From positions 1 to 12,225 of the forward strand of contig CAZRTG010000095.1 of NCBI GenBank assembly GCA_964602895.1: DNA of 12,225 bases, given 5' to 3'. Origin of the DNA: JAWXBM01 sp964602895. GTDB taxonomy: Bacteria; Pseudomonadota; Gammaproteobacteria; Xanthomonadales; SZUA-36. The translations under genes were made by a program, and so were the position numbers. Positions within the stretch are counted from its first letter, which is position 1, and each line of letters opens with the position of its first letter. Positions 1 through 7,171 of the stretch are shown here, piece by piece. The notes under the pieces are model-generated. The model ran no database searches, was not told the DNA's origin, and worked only from the letters and a program-made list of their open reading frames with translations.

Positions 1-2
1 CA

Positions 3-1013
3 CAGGGCAAGTCATCCGGTAAGTCTCGCAGAAAGCCAGCGCGGCAGTCTGCACCAGCAGTCTCCGGCTGCGACGACCTGGAGGAATTGCTGCGTGCTGC
101 GTCCAGTGCGATTTTCCGGGTCCTGCCGCAGCCCCTGTCTGAGGACTTTGAAAACTATTCCATCCAGAGTCATCCACTGGCCCGGCTGGCAATCTACTTA
201 TCCAAAAGCGATCCTTTCACAGTCAATCGGCGCAGCCAGGACATAGAAGGCGATTCGACTTTCGATTACCTGGTGCTAGTGCAACTCGAAGGCGGTGCCG
301 AGATTGAACAGAAGAACTCACGGTTCCTGGTGAACCCCGACTCCCTGGCTATCATTCCGGGTGGACTACCCTACCGCCTGTCATTCCTGCAGACGGGTAA
401 GCGCCTGTTGTTGCGTATTCCGCTTGGCGTATTCCATGAGCGTGTGCTGGGCCGGCAAATTCGCGATTTCGGTGCACAGGTATTCAGCGGTTCCGGGCTG
501 GTACAGATTACCATCGATTTGCTTACCTCTCTGGTGATGCAGGCCGGCAAGCTGTCAGAGACCGAGCAATACACTTTGGCGGAAGTAACGCTGGATCTGA
601 TTGCCGCTGTAGTGCACACGGAAACGGAGTTCCAGCACAGCCAGCATGGCAGCGCACAGGTAGCCCGCATGAGTCGGATCCTGTCGTACCTGGAAGAACA
701 TTTTGCAGATCACGACCTGACTCCGGCCAAAGTGGCCGAGGCCAACGCCGTTTCAACGCGTCACTTGCACAACCTGTTCCGTCACTCCGGTGTAACCGTA
801 GCCCGTTGGATTTGGGAACGACGCCTGAAGGCGGCCCGCGAAGACCTGCTCAACCCCGCACTGGCCGATACCAGCATCACCGACATCGCCTATCAGCGTG
901 GCTTCAACGATTCCGCCCACTTCAGTCGCACCTTCAAGTCGCGCTTCAATATCGCACCCAGCGTGCTGCGCAAGAAGCTGCAGCAAGAGGCAAAAAAATC
1001 CGGCTTGAAGTGA
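3..1013 (+). CDS. AraC-family transcriptional regulator, 5' end outside window
   Basis: This is a DNA-binding regulator of the AraC/XylS family. The reading frame is open back to the window edge, so the true start lies upstream or the TTG at 87 is used; from 87 the product has 308 residues. The N-terminal half resembles the AraC-binding-like (cupin-type) sensor domain, with a 'pGglPYRL' stretch around residues 91-98 (counting from the TTG). The C-terminal ~100 residues are a typical double helix-turn-helix: helix 1 around 'LTPAKVAEANAVSTRHLHNLF', then 'SITDIAYQRGFNDSAHFSRTF', the family hallmark. The stretch before the TTG codes for a Lys/Arg/Ser-rich tail. It lies 90 bp upstream of, and points into, the reductase/hydrolase genes, so it probably controls them, but the inducer cannot be told. 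Family assignment is firm; target is inference. Confidence 0.9.
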   Translation, partial: QGKSSGKSRRKPARQSAPAVSGCDDLEELLRAASSAIFRVLPQPLSEDFENYSIQSHPLARLAIYLSKSDPFTVNRRSQDIEGDSTFDYLVLVQLEGGAEIEQKNSRFLVNPDSLAIIPGGLPYRLSFLQTGKRLLLRIPLGVFHERVLGRQIRDFGAQVFSGSGLVQITIDLLTSLVMQAGKLSETEQYTLAEVTLDLIAAVVHTETEFQHSQHGSAQVARMSRILSYLEEHFADHDLTPAKVAEANAVSTRHLHNLFRHSGVTVARWIWERRLKAAREDLLNPALADTSITDIAYQRGFNDSAHFSRTFKSRFNIAPSVLRKKLQQEAKKSGLK

Positions 1014-1103
1014 TATTTCCAAAGGCCCGATGCGCCAACGGACAAGCCATCTGGCACCGCCAAACAAGCAACTGCTCCTTAGCTTGAATATGCTTCTAGG
1101 TCT

Positions 1104-2072
1104 ATGAATAACGACAGCATAAACTCCATAAAACGAACCTGCGTGGTGGGTGCCGGTGCCATTGGCAGCCTGTTTGCCGGCCATTTTGGCACGGTTGCTA
1201 CATCAACCGTGCTGACGCGACGCAGCGAGCATGCGGACCAGCTCAACACGGAAGGACTGCGCGTCAGCGGCAAGTCGGACCTGCGCTCCGACATCATCGC
1301 TTCCACCAACCCTGCCGATCTGGGTGATGTCGACCTGGTCATCATCGCCACCAAGACCACCGCCGTGGAGGCCAGCGCCAAACAGCTGCAAGGCCACTTT
1401 CCTGGTGCGCTGGTCATGACCGTGCAAAATGGGCTGGGTTGCGAAGAGGTGGTCGCGCAGTACGGTGACTGGCCGATTCTTTCCTCCGTCACATTCATGA
1501 GCGGCCGGCGGCATTCCGACAGCCACGTCGAATATGAGCTGGACACCGCTACCTGGCTGGGTCCCTGGGCGGGTGGCGAGGCCAGTTTCGAGCAGGCTCA
1601 GGCGGTTGAACGGCTGATCATCGACAGCGGGTTGCGGGCGAAAGCCTTCCCGGACCTGCTGCCGGCGCAGTGGTCGAAGTTGATTTTCAACGCAGTAGTG
1701 AATTCTGTGGCGGCACTGTCCGATTTGCCGCACGTGGCAGCATTTGCGAAGTGCGATCTGCCAACTGACCTTGGCATGCTGGTCAAGGCGGCCATGGACG
1801 AGAGCAAGCGTGTGGCGGCAGCAAGTGGTATTGAACTGTTCGAAGACCCCTGGAAAATGAATGTTGAAGCCACCAGTCATGGCCGCACGGGTAACGAGGA
1901 ATACGCCCACGCACCTTCCATGCTGGAAGACGTCCGCGCCCGGCGCGATACCGAAGTCGACTGGATCACCGGCGCCATCGTGCGCGAGGCCAACCGGCTG
2001 GGCGTGCCGGCGCCCATCAATGAAACCCTGTATCGCCTGGTCAAGGCTCGCGAGCTGAGCTGGCGACAGTAG
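1104..2072 (+). CDS. Ketopantoate reductase family (ApbA/PanE) dehydrogenase, copy 1
   Basis: A 322-residue NAD(P)H-dependent 2-oxoacid reductase of the ApbA/PanE family. The Rossmann motif GAGAIG lies at residues 16-21. The catalytic landmarks known from E. coli PanE are present: Asn109 in 'VQNG', Lys192 in 'WSKLIFNA' and Glu284 in 'RDTEVDW'. After the second beta strand the sequence reads 'LTRRSEH', whose arginines favour NADPH. The start at 1104 has only a weak upstream AGG (1098-1100) and gives an N-terminal extension of about 12 residues compared with usual family starts. It is followed after 65 bp by a paralogue. The presence of two copies next to a hydrolase argues for a dedicated pathway rather than pantothenate synthesis, so no panE symbol is given. 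Family is clear, substrate unknown. Confidence 0.9.
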   Translation: MNNDSINSIKRTCVVGAGAIGSLFAGHFGTVATSTVLTRRSEHADQLNTEGLRVSGKSDLRSDIIASTNPADLGDVDLVIIATKTTAVEASAKQLQGHFPGALVMTVQNGLGCEEVVAQYGDWPILSSVTFMSGRRHSDSHVEYELDTATWLGPWAGGEASFEQAQAVERLIIDSGLRAKAFPDLLPAQWSKLIFNAVVNSVAALSDLPHVAAFAKCDLPTDLGMLVKAAMDESKRVAAASGIELFEDPWKMNVEATSHGRTGNEEYAHAPSMLEDVRARRDTEVDWITGAIVREANRLGVPAPINETLYRLVKARELSWRQ

Positions 2073-2137
2073 TCGCCTGCAACAGCCACTGCGGTTTATG
2101 AACTGTACTGACTGGAAGTGAATATTTGGAGAACAAA

Positions 2138-3076
2138 ATGAAAGTTTGCATCATTGGCTGTGGCGCTATCGGCAGCCTGTTTGCCGCCCACCTGGGCCGC
2201 CTCGACGACGTCGAGGTTTGGGCCTACGACCCTTACAAACCGCACGTCGATGCGATCAATAAAAACGGTCTGCGCCTGACCGGCCTGAGCGATATCGTGG
2301 TGCCGGTCAAGGCACGCACCGACCCGGCTGAAATACCAGCCTGCCAGTTCGGCATCATTGCCGCCAAGACCATGCATACCCGATCGGCCATTGAGGCCAC
2401 CGCCCACCTGTTTCGCGACGGTGCGGTCTGTTCGGTACAAAATGGTATTGGCAACGAGGAAATCATTGCCGAGTACGTGGACCGGGTGATCCTGGGTACC
2501 ACTTTCCCGGCCGGGCACGTGACCGCGCCTGGTGTAGTCAATCACGACACCGGCGGTAAAACCTGGATCAGCCCGTTTGTACCCAGTCCCGCCAGCATGG
2601 AGGAAGTCCAGTTGCTGGCCGATACGCTGATCCGCGGTGGCGCGGACATCGTCACCATGGAAGACGCCCGCGGTGCCTTGTGGACCAAAGTCATTTTCAA
2701 CGCCGCATCCAATGCGATGGGGGCTTTGACCCACCTGCCGCATGGCGTGGCCTGTGACCAGCCTGGCGTGCGTCGCGTGATGCGGGAAATCGTCAATGAA
2801 GGCAAGGCGGTCGCAGCAGCACTCGGCATCAAACTGGACAGCGATCCGGACAAACTGTTGGATTACGGCCGTGAAAAGGCCTATCAGCACCCCCCCAGCA
2901 TGCTGACCGATGTGCTCAACAAGCGGCAGACTGAAATCGATGCCCTGAATGGCGGTATAGCCCGCTTCGGCGCAGAGAGTGGCGTACCAACACCACTCAA
3001 CTCGGCCGTAACCGATATTATCAAAGGCCTGGAATATTCCTGGCGTGAAGACGAATGGAGAAATCTGAAACCATGA
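2138..3076 (+). CDS. Ketopantoate reductase family (ApbA/PanE) dehydrogenase, copy 2
   Basis: A 312-residue paralogue of the preceding gene, alignable over its whole length, including similar C-terminal 'E(L/Y)SWR' endings. The start is set at the ATG at 2138 because GGAGAA (2128-2133) sits 4 nt upstream and the Rossmann strand starts immediately ('MKVCIIGCGAIG'); an in-frame TTG at 2126 would overlap that ribosome site. Catalytic positions are Asn102 ('VQNGIG'), Lys184 ('WTKVIFNA') and Glu266 ('RQTEIDALNG'). After beta strand 2 it has 'AYDPYKPH' with an Asp instead of the Arg pair of copy 1, which suggests NADH rather than NADPH use. Its stop overlaps the start of the M24 gene by 4 nt (ATGA), so the two are probably translationally coupled. 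Substrate unknown. Confidence 0.9.
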   Translation: MKVCIIGCGAIGSLFAAHLGRLDDVEVWAYDPYKPHVDAINKNGLRLTGLSDIVVPVKARTDPAEIPACQFGIIAAKTMHTRSAIEATAHLFRDGAVCSVQNGIGNEEIIAEYVDRVILGTTFPAGHVTAPGVVNHDTGGKTWISPFVPSPASMEEVQLLADTLIRGGADIVTMEDARGALWTKVIFNAASNAMGALTHLPHGVACDQPGVRRVMREIVNEGKAVAAALGIKLDSDPDKLLDYGREKAYQHPPSMLTDVLNKRQTEIDALNGGIARFGAESGVPTPLNSAVTDIIKGLEYSWREDEWRNLKP

Positions 3077-4242
3077 CTGCTAAAGAACCAACCAACTACA
3101 TTAACCGCTTCCGCCCCAGCCAGGCAGAAATCGATCGCCGCTATGCCAATACCCGTGCGGCCATGGCCGAACACGGCCTTGATTATCTGGTAGTGAGCGG
3201 CAGCGAATACAGTGGTTTTGAAGGTGCGATCCGATACTTGTGTGGCTTTCACATCCTGCACCGTTATGCCTACGTGATCGTGTCGATGGACGCCGATCCG
3301 ATCTGCGTGTTTCCGCGTGAGGCAACCTGGGTGGGTGACCACAGCGCCATGTTCATCGAGCAGCGGGAATTCCCGCCACACTGCGGTGAGTGGATGGCGA
3401 ATTATCTGAAAACGAAGGGAGCGAAACGCGTCGGTATTTACGGTCTGGAATACATCATCAATGTCCGCGACTATAAGGCCCTTGCTGCCGAGGATTTTGA
3501 AATCGTCGATTTCGAAATTCCGTTTGATTACGCCCGTGCGCAAAAAAGTGATGAAGAGATGCTGTCGGTTCGTCACTCCATGGAAATCAACAAGCAGGGT
3601 GTGCTGGATGTGATCCGTGCCTATCGACCCGGCAAGACGGAAGCCGAACTGATGGGCGTGGCCGAGAATACGTTTGCAGCCGCAGGTTGCGGTCGCAATA
3701 CCATGAACATGATCCTGACCGGGCCGAATGGTTCGCTGCGGCCACAGATGATATTTCCCAGCCAGCGCCCGGTGCAGGACAGTGATGGCTTGATGTACGG
3801 CCTGGAAATTTCCGGCGAAGGCGGTCACTGGGTGGAGTTTTCCCGTCCAATGGCACCGAACGGTCTGGATCCGGTCATGGAAGAAATGATGCAGGCCTAC
3901 CGCGAATTCCATGAACTGGCACGCGAGCACATGAAGGCCGGCAATACGGCCGAGCAGGTCAGCCGGGACTGCATGAAGCCGATTTTCGACCGCGGTTACC
4001 GCTCCGGGCATGTGTGCGGTCACTCGATTGGCATGACCATGATCGAAATGCCACGTATCGGCGAAGGCTTCGATTTTGTACTGCCGGAAAACATGGTTTG
4101 CTCCATGCACCCGCACTTCATGACACAGGATCGCAAGCACTCGCTGTATTTCCAGGAGACGTACCGCGTCGGTCGCGACGAAGGGGAAGCGCTTTCAGGC
4201 GTGCCCTATAAGGTTTACCAGGGCGGCGAAGACAGTTTCTGA
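3073..4242 (+). CDS. Creatinase-like M24-fold hydrolase with altered metal site
   Basis: A 389-residue M24 ('pita-bread') family protein: an N-terminal creatinase/prolidase-type domain (about residues 15-155) and a C-terminal catalytic domain (about 165-375). The start at 3073 is chosen for the ATGA overlap with the upstream gene and for GGAGAA at 3057-3062; an ATG at 3055 would add six residues. The five usual metal ligands (D, D, H, E, E) appear as Glu245 ('LEISG'), Glu255 ('WVEFSRP'), His317 ('GHSIGM'), His346 ('SMHPHF') and Glu362 ('FQETY'). Creatinase, and as I recall ectoine hydrolase, are metal-independent relatives with Glu at the second position. A C-N bond hydrolase of a small molecule therefore fits better than an aminopeptidase. 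It is the last gene of the + strand operon. Substrate unknown. Confidence 0.85.
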   Translation: MTAKEPTNYINRFRPSQAEIDRRYANTRAAMAEHGLDYLVVSGSEYSGFEGAIRYLCGFHILHRYAYVIVSMDADPICVFPREATWVGDHSAMFIEQREFPPHCGEWMANYLKTKGAKRVGIYGLEYIINVRDYKALAAEDFEIVDFEIPFDYARAQKSDEEMLSVRHSMEINKQGVLDVIRAYRPGKTEAELMGVAENTFAAAGCGRNTMNMILTGPNGSLRPQMIFPSQRPVQDSDGLMYGLEISGEGGHWVEFSRPMAPNGLDPVMEEMMQAYREFHELAREHMKAGNTAEQVSRDCMKPIFDRGYRSGHVCGHSIGMTMIEMPRIGEGFDFVLPENMVCSMHPHFMTQDRKHSLYFQETYRVGRDEGEALSGVPYKVYQGGEDSF

Positions 4243-4260
4243 TTGCATTTACGGGAATGC

Positions 4261-4288
4261 CCCGGGCACGCTGTTGGCGTAGCCCGGG
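4261..4288. terminator. Strong GC-rich hairpin after the M24 gene
   Basis: CCCGGGCACGC (4261-4271) pairs with GCGT-A-GCCCGGG (4277-4288) across a TGTTG loop, with one bulged A. It starts 19 nt after the M24 stop, between two convergent genes. There is no clean T-run, so it may be a Rho-assisted terminator or an mRNA 3' end stabiliser rather than a classic intrinsic terminator. Confidence 0.5.
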
Positions 4289-4315
4289 CAAATTAATTCC
4301 ACACACTTTTTCTAT

Positions 4316-4334
4316 GGCATCCTCTCAGGATGCC
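4316..4334. terminator. Perfect 8-bp hairpin in the convergent gap
   Basis: GGCATCCT (4316-4323) and AGGATGCC (4327-4334) form a perfect stem with a 3-nt loop, 9 nt beyond the stop of the leftward unknown gene. No T-run follows on either strand. It probably marks the transcript end of the npdG-cofC operon, but activity is inferred only from position and symmetry. Confidence 0.4.
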
Positions 4335-4343
4335 GGGATGGCA

Positions 4344-4865
4344 TTATTCAGCGCTATCCTGGAAGGGTTTGATGATTCCTGCATAGAGTCCATCCAACAG
4401 GTCATTGGCCGCGAGCGCGGCTTCGCTGCTGCCTTCAGGGCGTAAAATACGAATTGCCAACTGGCCCTCACCGTCATCCGACAGCACGTCGAAGCGCGTT
4501 TTGCCGTAGAGCAGAAAGCTCTTTCCCACCGGCTGTATATTCAGAATCGACTGTTCCTTGTGCACCTTGGCGACGCGATCTTCGATGGTGGTCAGGAAGT
4601 GCTGCAGTCGCTGCTGGCGCGCCGCAGCGTCCAGGCTCGTGCCGTCTGCAGCGAGGATGGGTTCGGCTCCCGGATTGATCGCTGCAAAGTAACGATGCGT
4701 TTGGGCGGTCGGGCCGTCCAGCAATTTGAACGACACCCGGTATCCACCCGTGAAGGACACTTCCACCAGGCAGACCTCGGCATCGCGAATGTCTGCATCA
4801 CGCGATAGCCGGATGCCAAGGATCTCGTGGCGCTGGAAGTAATCGGAAATCATTTTGGAGGACAT
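4344..4865 (-). CDS. Unrecognised 173-residue protein in the F420 operon
   Basis: I do not recognise this family. It is a soluble, mixed alpha/beta-looking protein with no signal peptide or membrane segment. It has an alternating hydrophobic pattern in 'DAEVCLVEVSFTGGYRVSFKLLD' (about residues 28-50), a charged helical stretch around 80-104 and a strand-rich C-terminal part around 'SFLLYGKTRFDVLSDD'. Only one cysteine is present and no catalytic motif stands out. Translation is supported by a ribosome site AGAGGT (4875-4880) inside the end of cofC, 9 nt before the ATG, and by the 1-nt stop/start overlap (TGATG) with cofC. Operon position points to a role in F420 synthesis, use or protein partnering, but that is inference by context alone. 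Confidence 0.75.
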   Translation of the reverse strand: MSSKMISDYFQRHEILGIRLSRDADIRDAEVCLVEVSFTGGYRVSFKLLDGPTAQTHRYFAAINPGAEPILAADGTSLDAAARQQRLQHFLTTIEDRVAKVHKEQSILNIQPVGKSFLLYGKTRFDVLSDDGEGQLAIRILRPEGSSEAALAANDLLDGLYAGIIKPFQDSAE

Positions 4866-5542
4866 CAGGAAAACACCTCTTGTTTGGCCATGGCGCGGCG
4901 TAGAAATGCACGGGTCGCACGACCGGGCCGTCGACTGCCGCGCGGGGGATTGCTCAATCGCGTGTAATCGTCCGGGTCATCGACATCCTCGGCAAGGCGG
5001 GGGTCGTGTATGACCTTAAGTTCCTGTCCTGCACGGGCTGACAGTTCTTCAAATTGACGCAGGCTGTCCTTGCCGAACACCAGAGGAATGCTCAAAGGCA
5101 GAGGCAGCAACAACAGGTTTGTACCGGTCCCCAGCTTGCAGGCGGCGGCATGCGGGCCTTGCTTCGGTGCAGCAGTGAGAAATTTTCTGATGGCGTACTC
5201 CGTCAGATAAGGCAGGTCGCTATGCACCACAAGCACGCGTTGCGCGCCTTGTGAAGAGGCATAGGCTGCGGCCTGTTCAAGTTCCCGGTTCATGCCTTCG
5301 CTGGCGGCTGAATAAAAAACTTCGTGCTTGCCATCGTGTAGCATGCTGCCCGCTTCGGGCTCGTTGCTGACCACCAAAATTCGCGAAATACTTTCGACCC
5401 CGGCCAGCACTTCCAGTACATCATTCAACATCGCCAGAACCAATTCTGCGCGCAACCCGGAATCCAGTACCGGCGCCAGGCGCCGCTTCGCGCGGTCAAG
5501 GCGCTTGATCGGTACCAGCGCCCATGTGTCAGAGTCGTTCAT
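4865..5542 (-). CDS. cofC: CofC/FbiD-type phospho-acid guanylyltransferase (F420 biosynthesis)
   Basis: This 225-residue nucleotidyltransferase activates 2-phospho-L-lactate, or in other lineages phosphoenolpyruvate or 3-phosphoglycerate, with GTP for F420 assembly. Family landmarks: 'WALVPIKRLDRAKRRL' at residues 7-22 (nucleotide-binding N-terminus), 'VVHSDLPYL' at 105-113, the signature 'GTGTNLLLLP' at 138-147 followed by 'FGKDSLRQF' at 156-164, and 'DVDDPDDY' at 186-193. The last ~25 residues form a basic tail after the domain. Its ATG overlaps the npdG stop by 4 nt (5539-5542) and no good ribosome site precedes it, so translation is probably coupled to npdG. Which phospho-acid it uses cannot be read with confidence from the sequence. 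Confidence 0.92.
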   Translation of the reverse strand: MNDSDTWALVPIKRLDRAKRRLAPVLDSGLRAELVLAMLNDVLEVLAGVESISRILVVSNEPEAGSMLHDGKHEVFYSAASEGMNRELEQAAAYASSQGAQRVLVVHSDLPYLTEYAIRKFLTAAPKQGPHAAACKLGTGTNLLLLPLPLSIPLVFGKDSLRQFEELSARAGQELKVIHDPRLAEDVDDPDDYTRLSNPPRGSRRPGRATRAFLRRAMAKQEVFS

Positions 5543-6213
5543 CCAGCCGAGCCAGGTTCACCCGTGATGCAAAGACCGGCACCGTCGATCTTGTAAAACC
5601 GGTTCATGAAAATCAATACCGACGTTAGCGACTCCGCCACGGTTGAATTGTCGATGGAACCGGCATGCCAGGCACGCAAACCCATATCGGTTGCCAGTTC
5701 GACTATGGCCGTCCTGGCCTCAGGATCATTGCCGCACACCAGTACGTCGCAATTTGCGTGGCCGCCATCCTCCTGCAAGTGGGCAGCTGCCACGTTCTGA
5801 AAGGCCGACACCACGCGCACGTTTTCACCAAGCAGGTTTTGTGCCTGCACGGCTGCCGCGCCTTCGGGCGGGAGTTGCACACGCGCCACCTTGGGTGGCA
5901 CCAGTGGAACCGTTGCATCCACAAAGATTTTGCCCTGCACGGCCTCGCGGACCGATTCCAGCGTGGAGCGGTGATGCGCAAAAGGCACGGTCAGAATAAT
6001 GATTTCACCTGCCGCTGCGGCTGCAGCGTTCTCCAGGCCTTGTAACTCTACCCCCGCTCGTGCGCTGATCTCCTGCGCTGCGGTCACAGCCTTGTGGGCT
6101 TCGCGCGAGCCTATGACTACGGTGTAGCCCTTGCGCGCCAGTTGAAATGCCAGGCCGGAGCCCAGGTTGCCAGTGCCGCCGATGACGGCGACGGTGGGTA
6201 AATTGTTGTCCAT
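5539..6213 (-). CDS. npdG: F420H2:NADP+ oxidoreductase (Fno/NpdG)
   Basis: This 224-residue enzyme moves hydride between NADPH and F420, linking the F420 pool to NADP. The N-terminus has the family Rossmann motif 'VAVIGGTGNLGSGLA' (residues 8-22) and 'VVIGSREAHKA' (32-42), whose Ser-Arg pair binds the NADP 2'-phosphate. Further landmarks are 'IILTVPFAHH' (72-81), 'FVDATVPL' (97-104), 'VVSAFQNVAAAHL' (134-146), 'DVLVCGNDPEA' (156-166) and the C-terminal 'NRFYKIDGAGLCITG' (204-218), all typical of Fno. The start at 6213 has a good ribosome site (AGAGGAA, 6219-6225 on this strand). It heads the leftward F420 operon with cofC and the unknown gene. Its presence implies that the cell reduces F420 with NADPH or re-oxidises F420H2 to make NADPH. 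Confidence 0.93.
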   Translation of the reverse strand: MDNNLPTVAVIGGTGNLGSGLAFQLARKGYTVVIGSREAHKAVTAAQEISARAGVELQGLENAAAAAAGEIIILTVPFAHHRSTLESVREAVQGKIFVDATVPLVPPKVARVQLPPEGAAAVQAQNLLGENVRVVSAFQNVAAAHLQEDGGHANCDVLVCGNDPEARTAIVELATDMGLRAWHAGSIDNSTVAESLTSVLIFMNRFYKIDGAGLCITGEPGSAG

Positions 6214-6382
6214 AAAAATTCCTCTGGGTGGAGTTTGACTGTAGCGACATTGCCGTGCCCGGTCTTGAACGATAGGGCACTGGATTTTGACGCTTTGTGC
6301 AGTGGTTGCAGAGAAAATCTGCTATTGTCTGCGCGCATCCGAGGTCGCTATAAATTGCTGTTTGGCAATGGAGGTATCAAGC
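6214..6382. promoter_or_regulatory. Divergent intergenic region between npdG and cofE
   Basis: This 169-bp gap must hold the promoters of both F420 half-operons. A plausible rightward promoter is listed separately. I see no convincing leftward -35/-10 pair and no long palindrome, only a weak CACTG...CAGTG repeat. Joint control of both operons from here is inference. Confidence 0.5.
6325..6354 (+). promoter_or_regulatory. Putative sigma70 promoter of cofED
   Basis: TTGTCT (6325-6330) and TATAAA (6349-6354) are separated by 18 bp. Transcription would start near 6361, just before the strong GGAGGT ribosome site (6370-6375) that sets the cofE start at 6383. Confidence 0.45.
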
Positions 6383-7171
6383 ATGAGTTCACCCGTAAAA
6401 TCCCGCAGCTACGCACCCGATCGGGTGGAGATGTTTGCGCTGCGTGGATTGCCAATGGTTCAGCAAGGCATGGACCTGGCCGAATTGATCAACTCCAGCC
6501 TGGAATCCGCATCACTCACTTTACAAGACGACGATATTGTTGTCATGGCGCAGAAAATAGTCTCCAAGGCCGAAGGCCGCGTGGTGCGGCTGGCCGATGT
6601 GACCCCATCGGATGAAGCGATCAGGCGCGGGCGCGAGACCGATAAAGACCCGGCCGTGGTGCAGTTGATCCTGGATGAGTCTGCAGAGATCGTGCGCCAG
6701 GGTGGGCAAGTGATCATCGCCGAGCACCGTCTTGGTTTTGTCATGGCTAACGCAGGTATCGACCAGTCGAATGCCGCTTCGGGGCACGCCATCCTGTTGC
6801 CGCTGGATTCCGATGCCTCCGCTGCACGGTTGGCCGCCAGGCTGGGCGAGCTCTGGGGCTGTCGCATCGGCGTCATCATCATTGACAGTTTTGGCCGTGC
6901 CTGGCGCAACGGCACGGTGGGTCACGCGATTGGGGTGGCCGGTATCAAGGCGCTGCTCGATCTGCGCAATACGCCGGACCTGGCGGGACGACCCATGCAA
7001 GTAACCGAAGTGGGCCTGGCTGACGAGATTGCGGCCGGCGCTTCGGCCCTGATGGGCCAGGGTGCCGAAGCCAAACCAGTGGTGATCGTGCGTGGTTTCA
7101 GCGGACTGCGCGATGACGCGGGTACCGTGCAAGCCCTGGTGCGGCCCCGCGAGCAGGATCTGTTCCGGTGA
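6383..7171 (+). CDS. cofE: F420-0:L-glutamate ligase, single-domain CofE
   Basis: CofE adds glutamate residues to F420-0 using GTP. From the ATG at 6383 it has 262 residues, the length of the stand-alone ligase, without the nitroreductase-like C-terminal domain of mycobacterial FbiB. The start is fixed by GGAGGT (6370-6375) 7 nt upstream; in-frame TTG 6287 and ATG 6368 lie before or on that site. Landmarks: 'AQKIVSKAEGRVV' (56-68), 'GFVMANAGIDQSNA' (118-131), 'VIIIDSFGRAWRNGTVGHAIGVAGI' (164-188; metal and substrate region) and 'DEIAAGASALMGQGAEAKPVVIVRG' near the C-terminus. The gene overlaps cofD by 4 nt (GTGA). The number of glutamates added cannot be read from the sequence. Confidence 0.94.
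   Translation: MSSPVKSRSYAPDRVEMFALRGLPMVQQGMDLAELINSSLESASLTLQDDDIVVMAQKIVSKAEGRVVRLADVTPSDEAIRRGRETDKDPAVVQLILDESAEIVRQGGQVIIAEHRLGFVMANAGIDQSNAASGHAILLPLDSDASAARLAARLGELWGCRIGVIIIDSFGRAWRNGTVGHAIGVAGIKALLDLRNTPDLAGRPMQVTEVGLADEIAAGASALMGQGAEAKPVVIVRGFSGLRDDAGTVQALVRPREQDLFR

Noticed and set aside
2096..2890. A 264-codon minus-strand open frame opposite the second reductase
   Set aside because: Antisense to a conserved dehydrogenase with all catalytic residues intact; the frame has no recognisable motif.
1104..3076. Calling either reductase panE (ketopantoate reductase of CoA synthesis)
   Set aside because: Family residues are present, but tandem copies beside a hydrolase and a regulator argue against a housekeeping role, and the family has many substrates.
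2884..4140. A 418-codon open frame on the minus strand opposite the M24 gene
   Set aside because: It lies wholly antisense to a clearly conserved gene, shows no recognisable domain and is rich in His/Val/Arg as expected from a shadow frame of GC-rich coding DNA.
3073..4242. Ectoine hydrolase (doeA/eutD) or DMSP lyase dddP
   Set aside because: The fold and length fit, but no other ectoine or DMSP genes are nearby and the fourth ligand position is His; I cannot support a specific substrate.
6287..6382. Upstream TTG start giving a 294-residue CofE
   Set aside because: The extension is Cys-rich and unlike CofE, covers the predicted promoter, and the ATG at 6383 has a strong GGAGGT site at the right distance.
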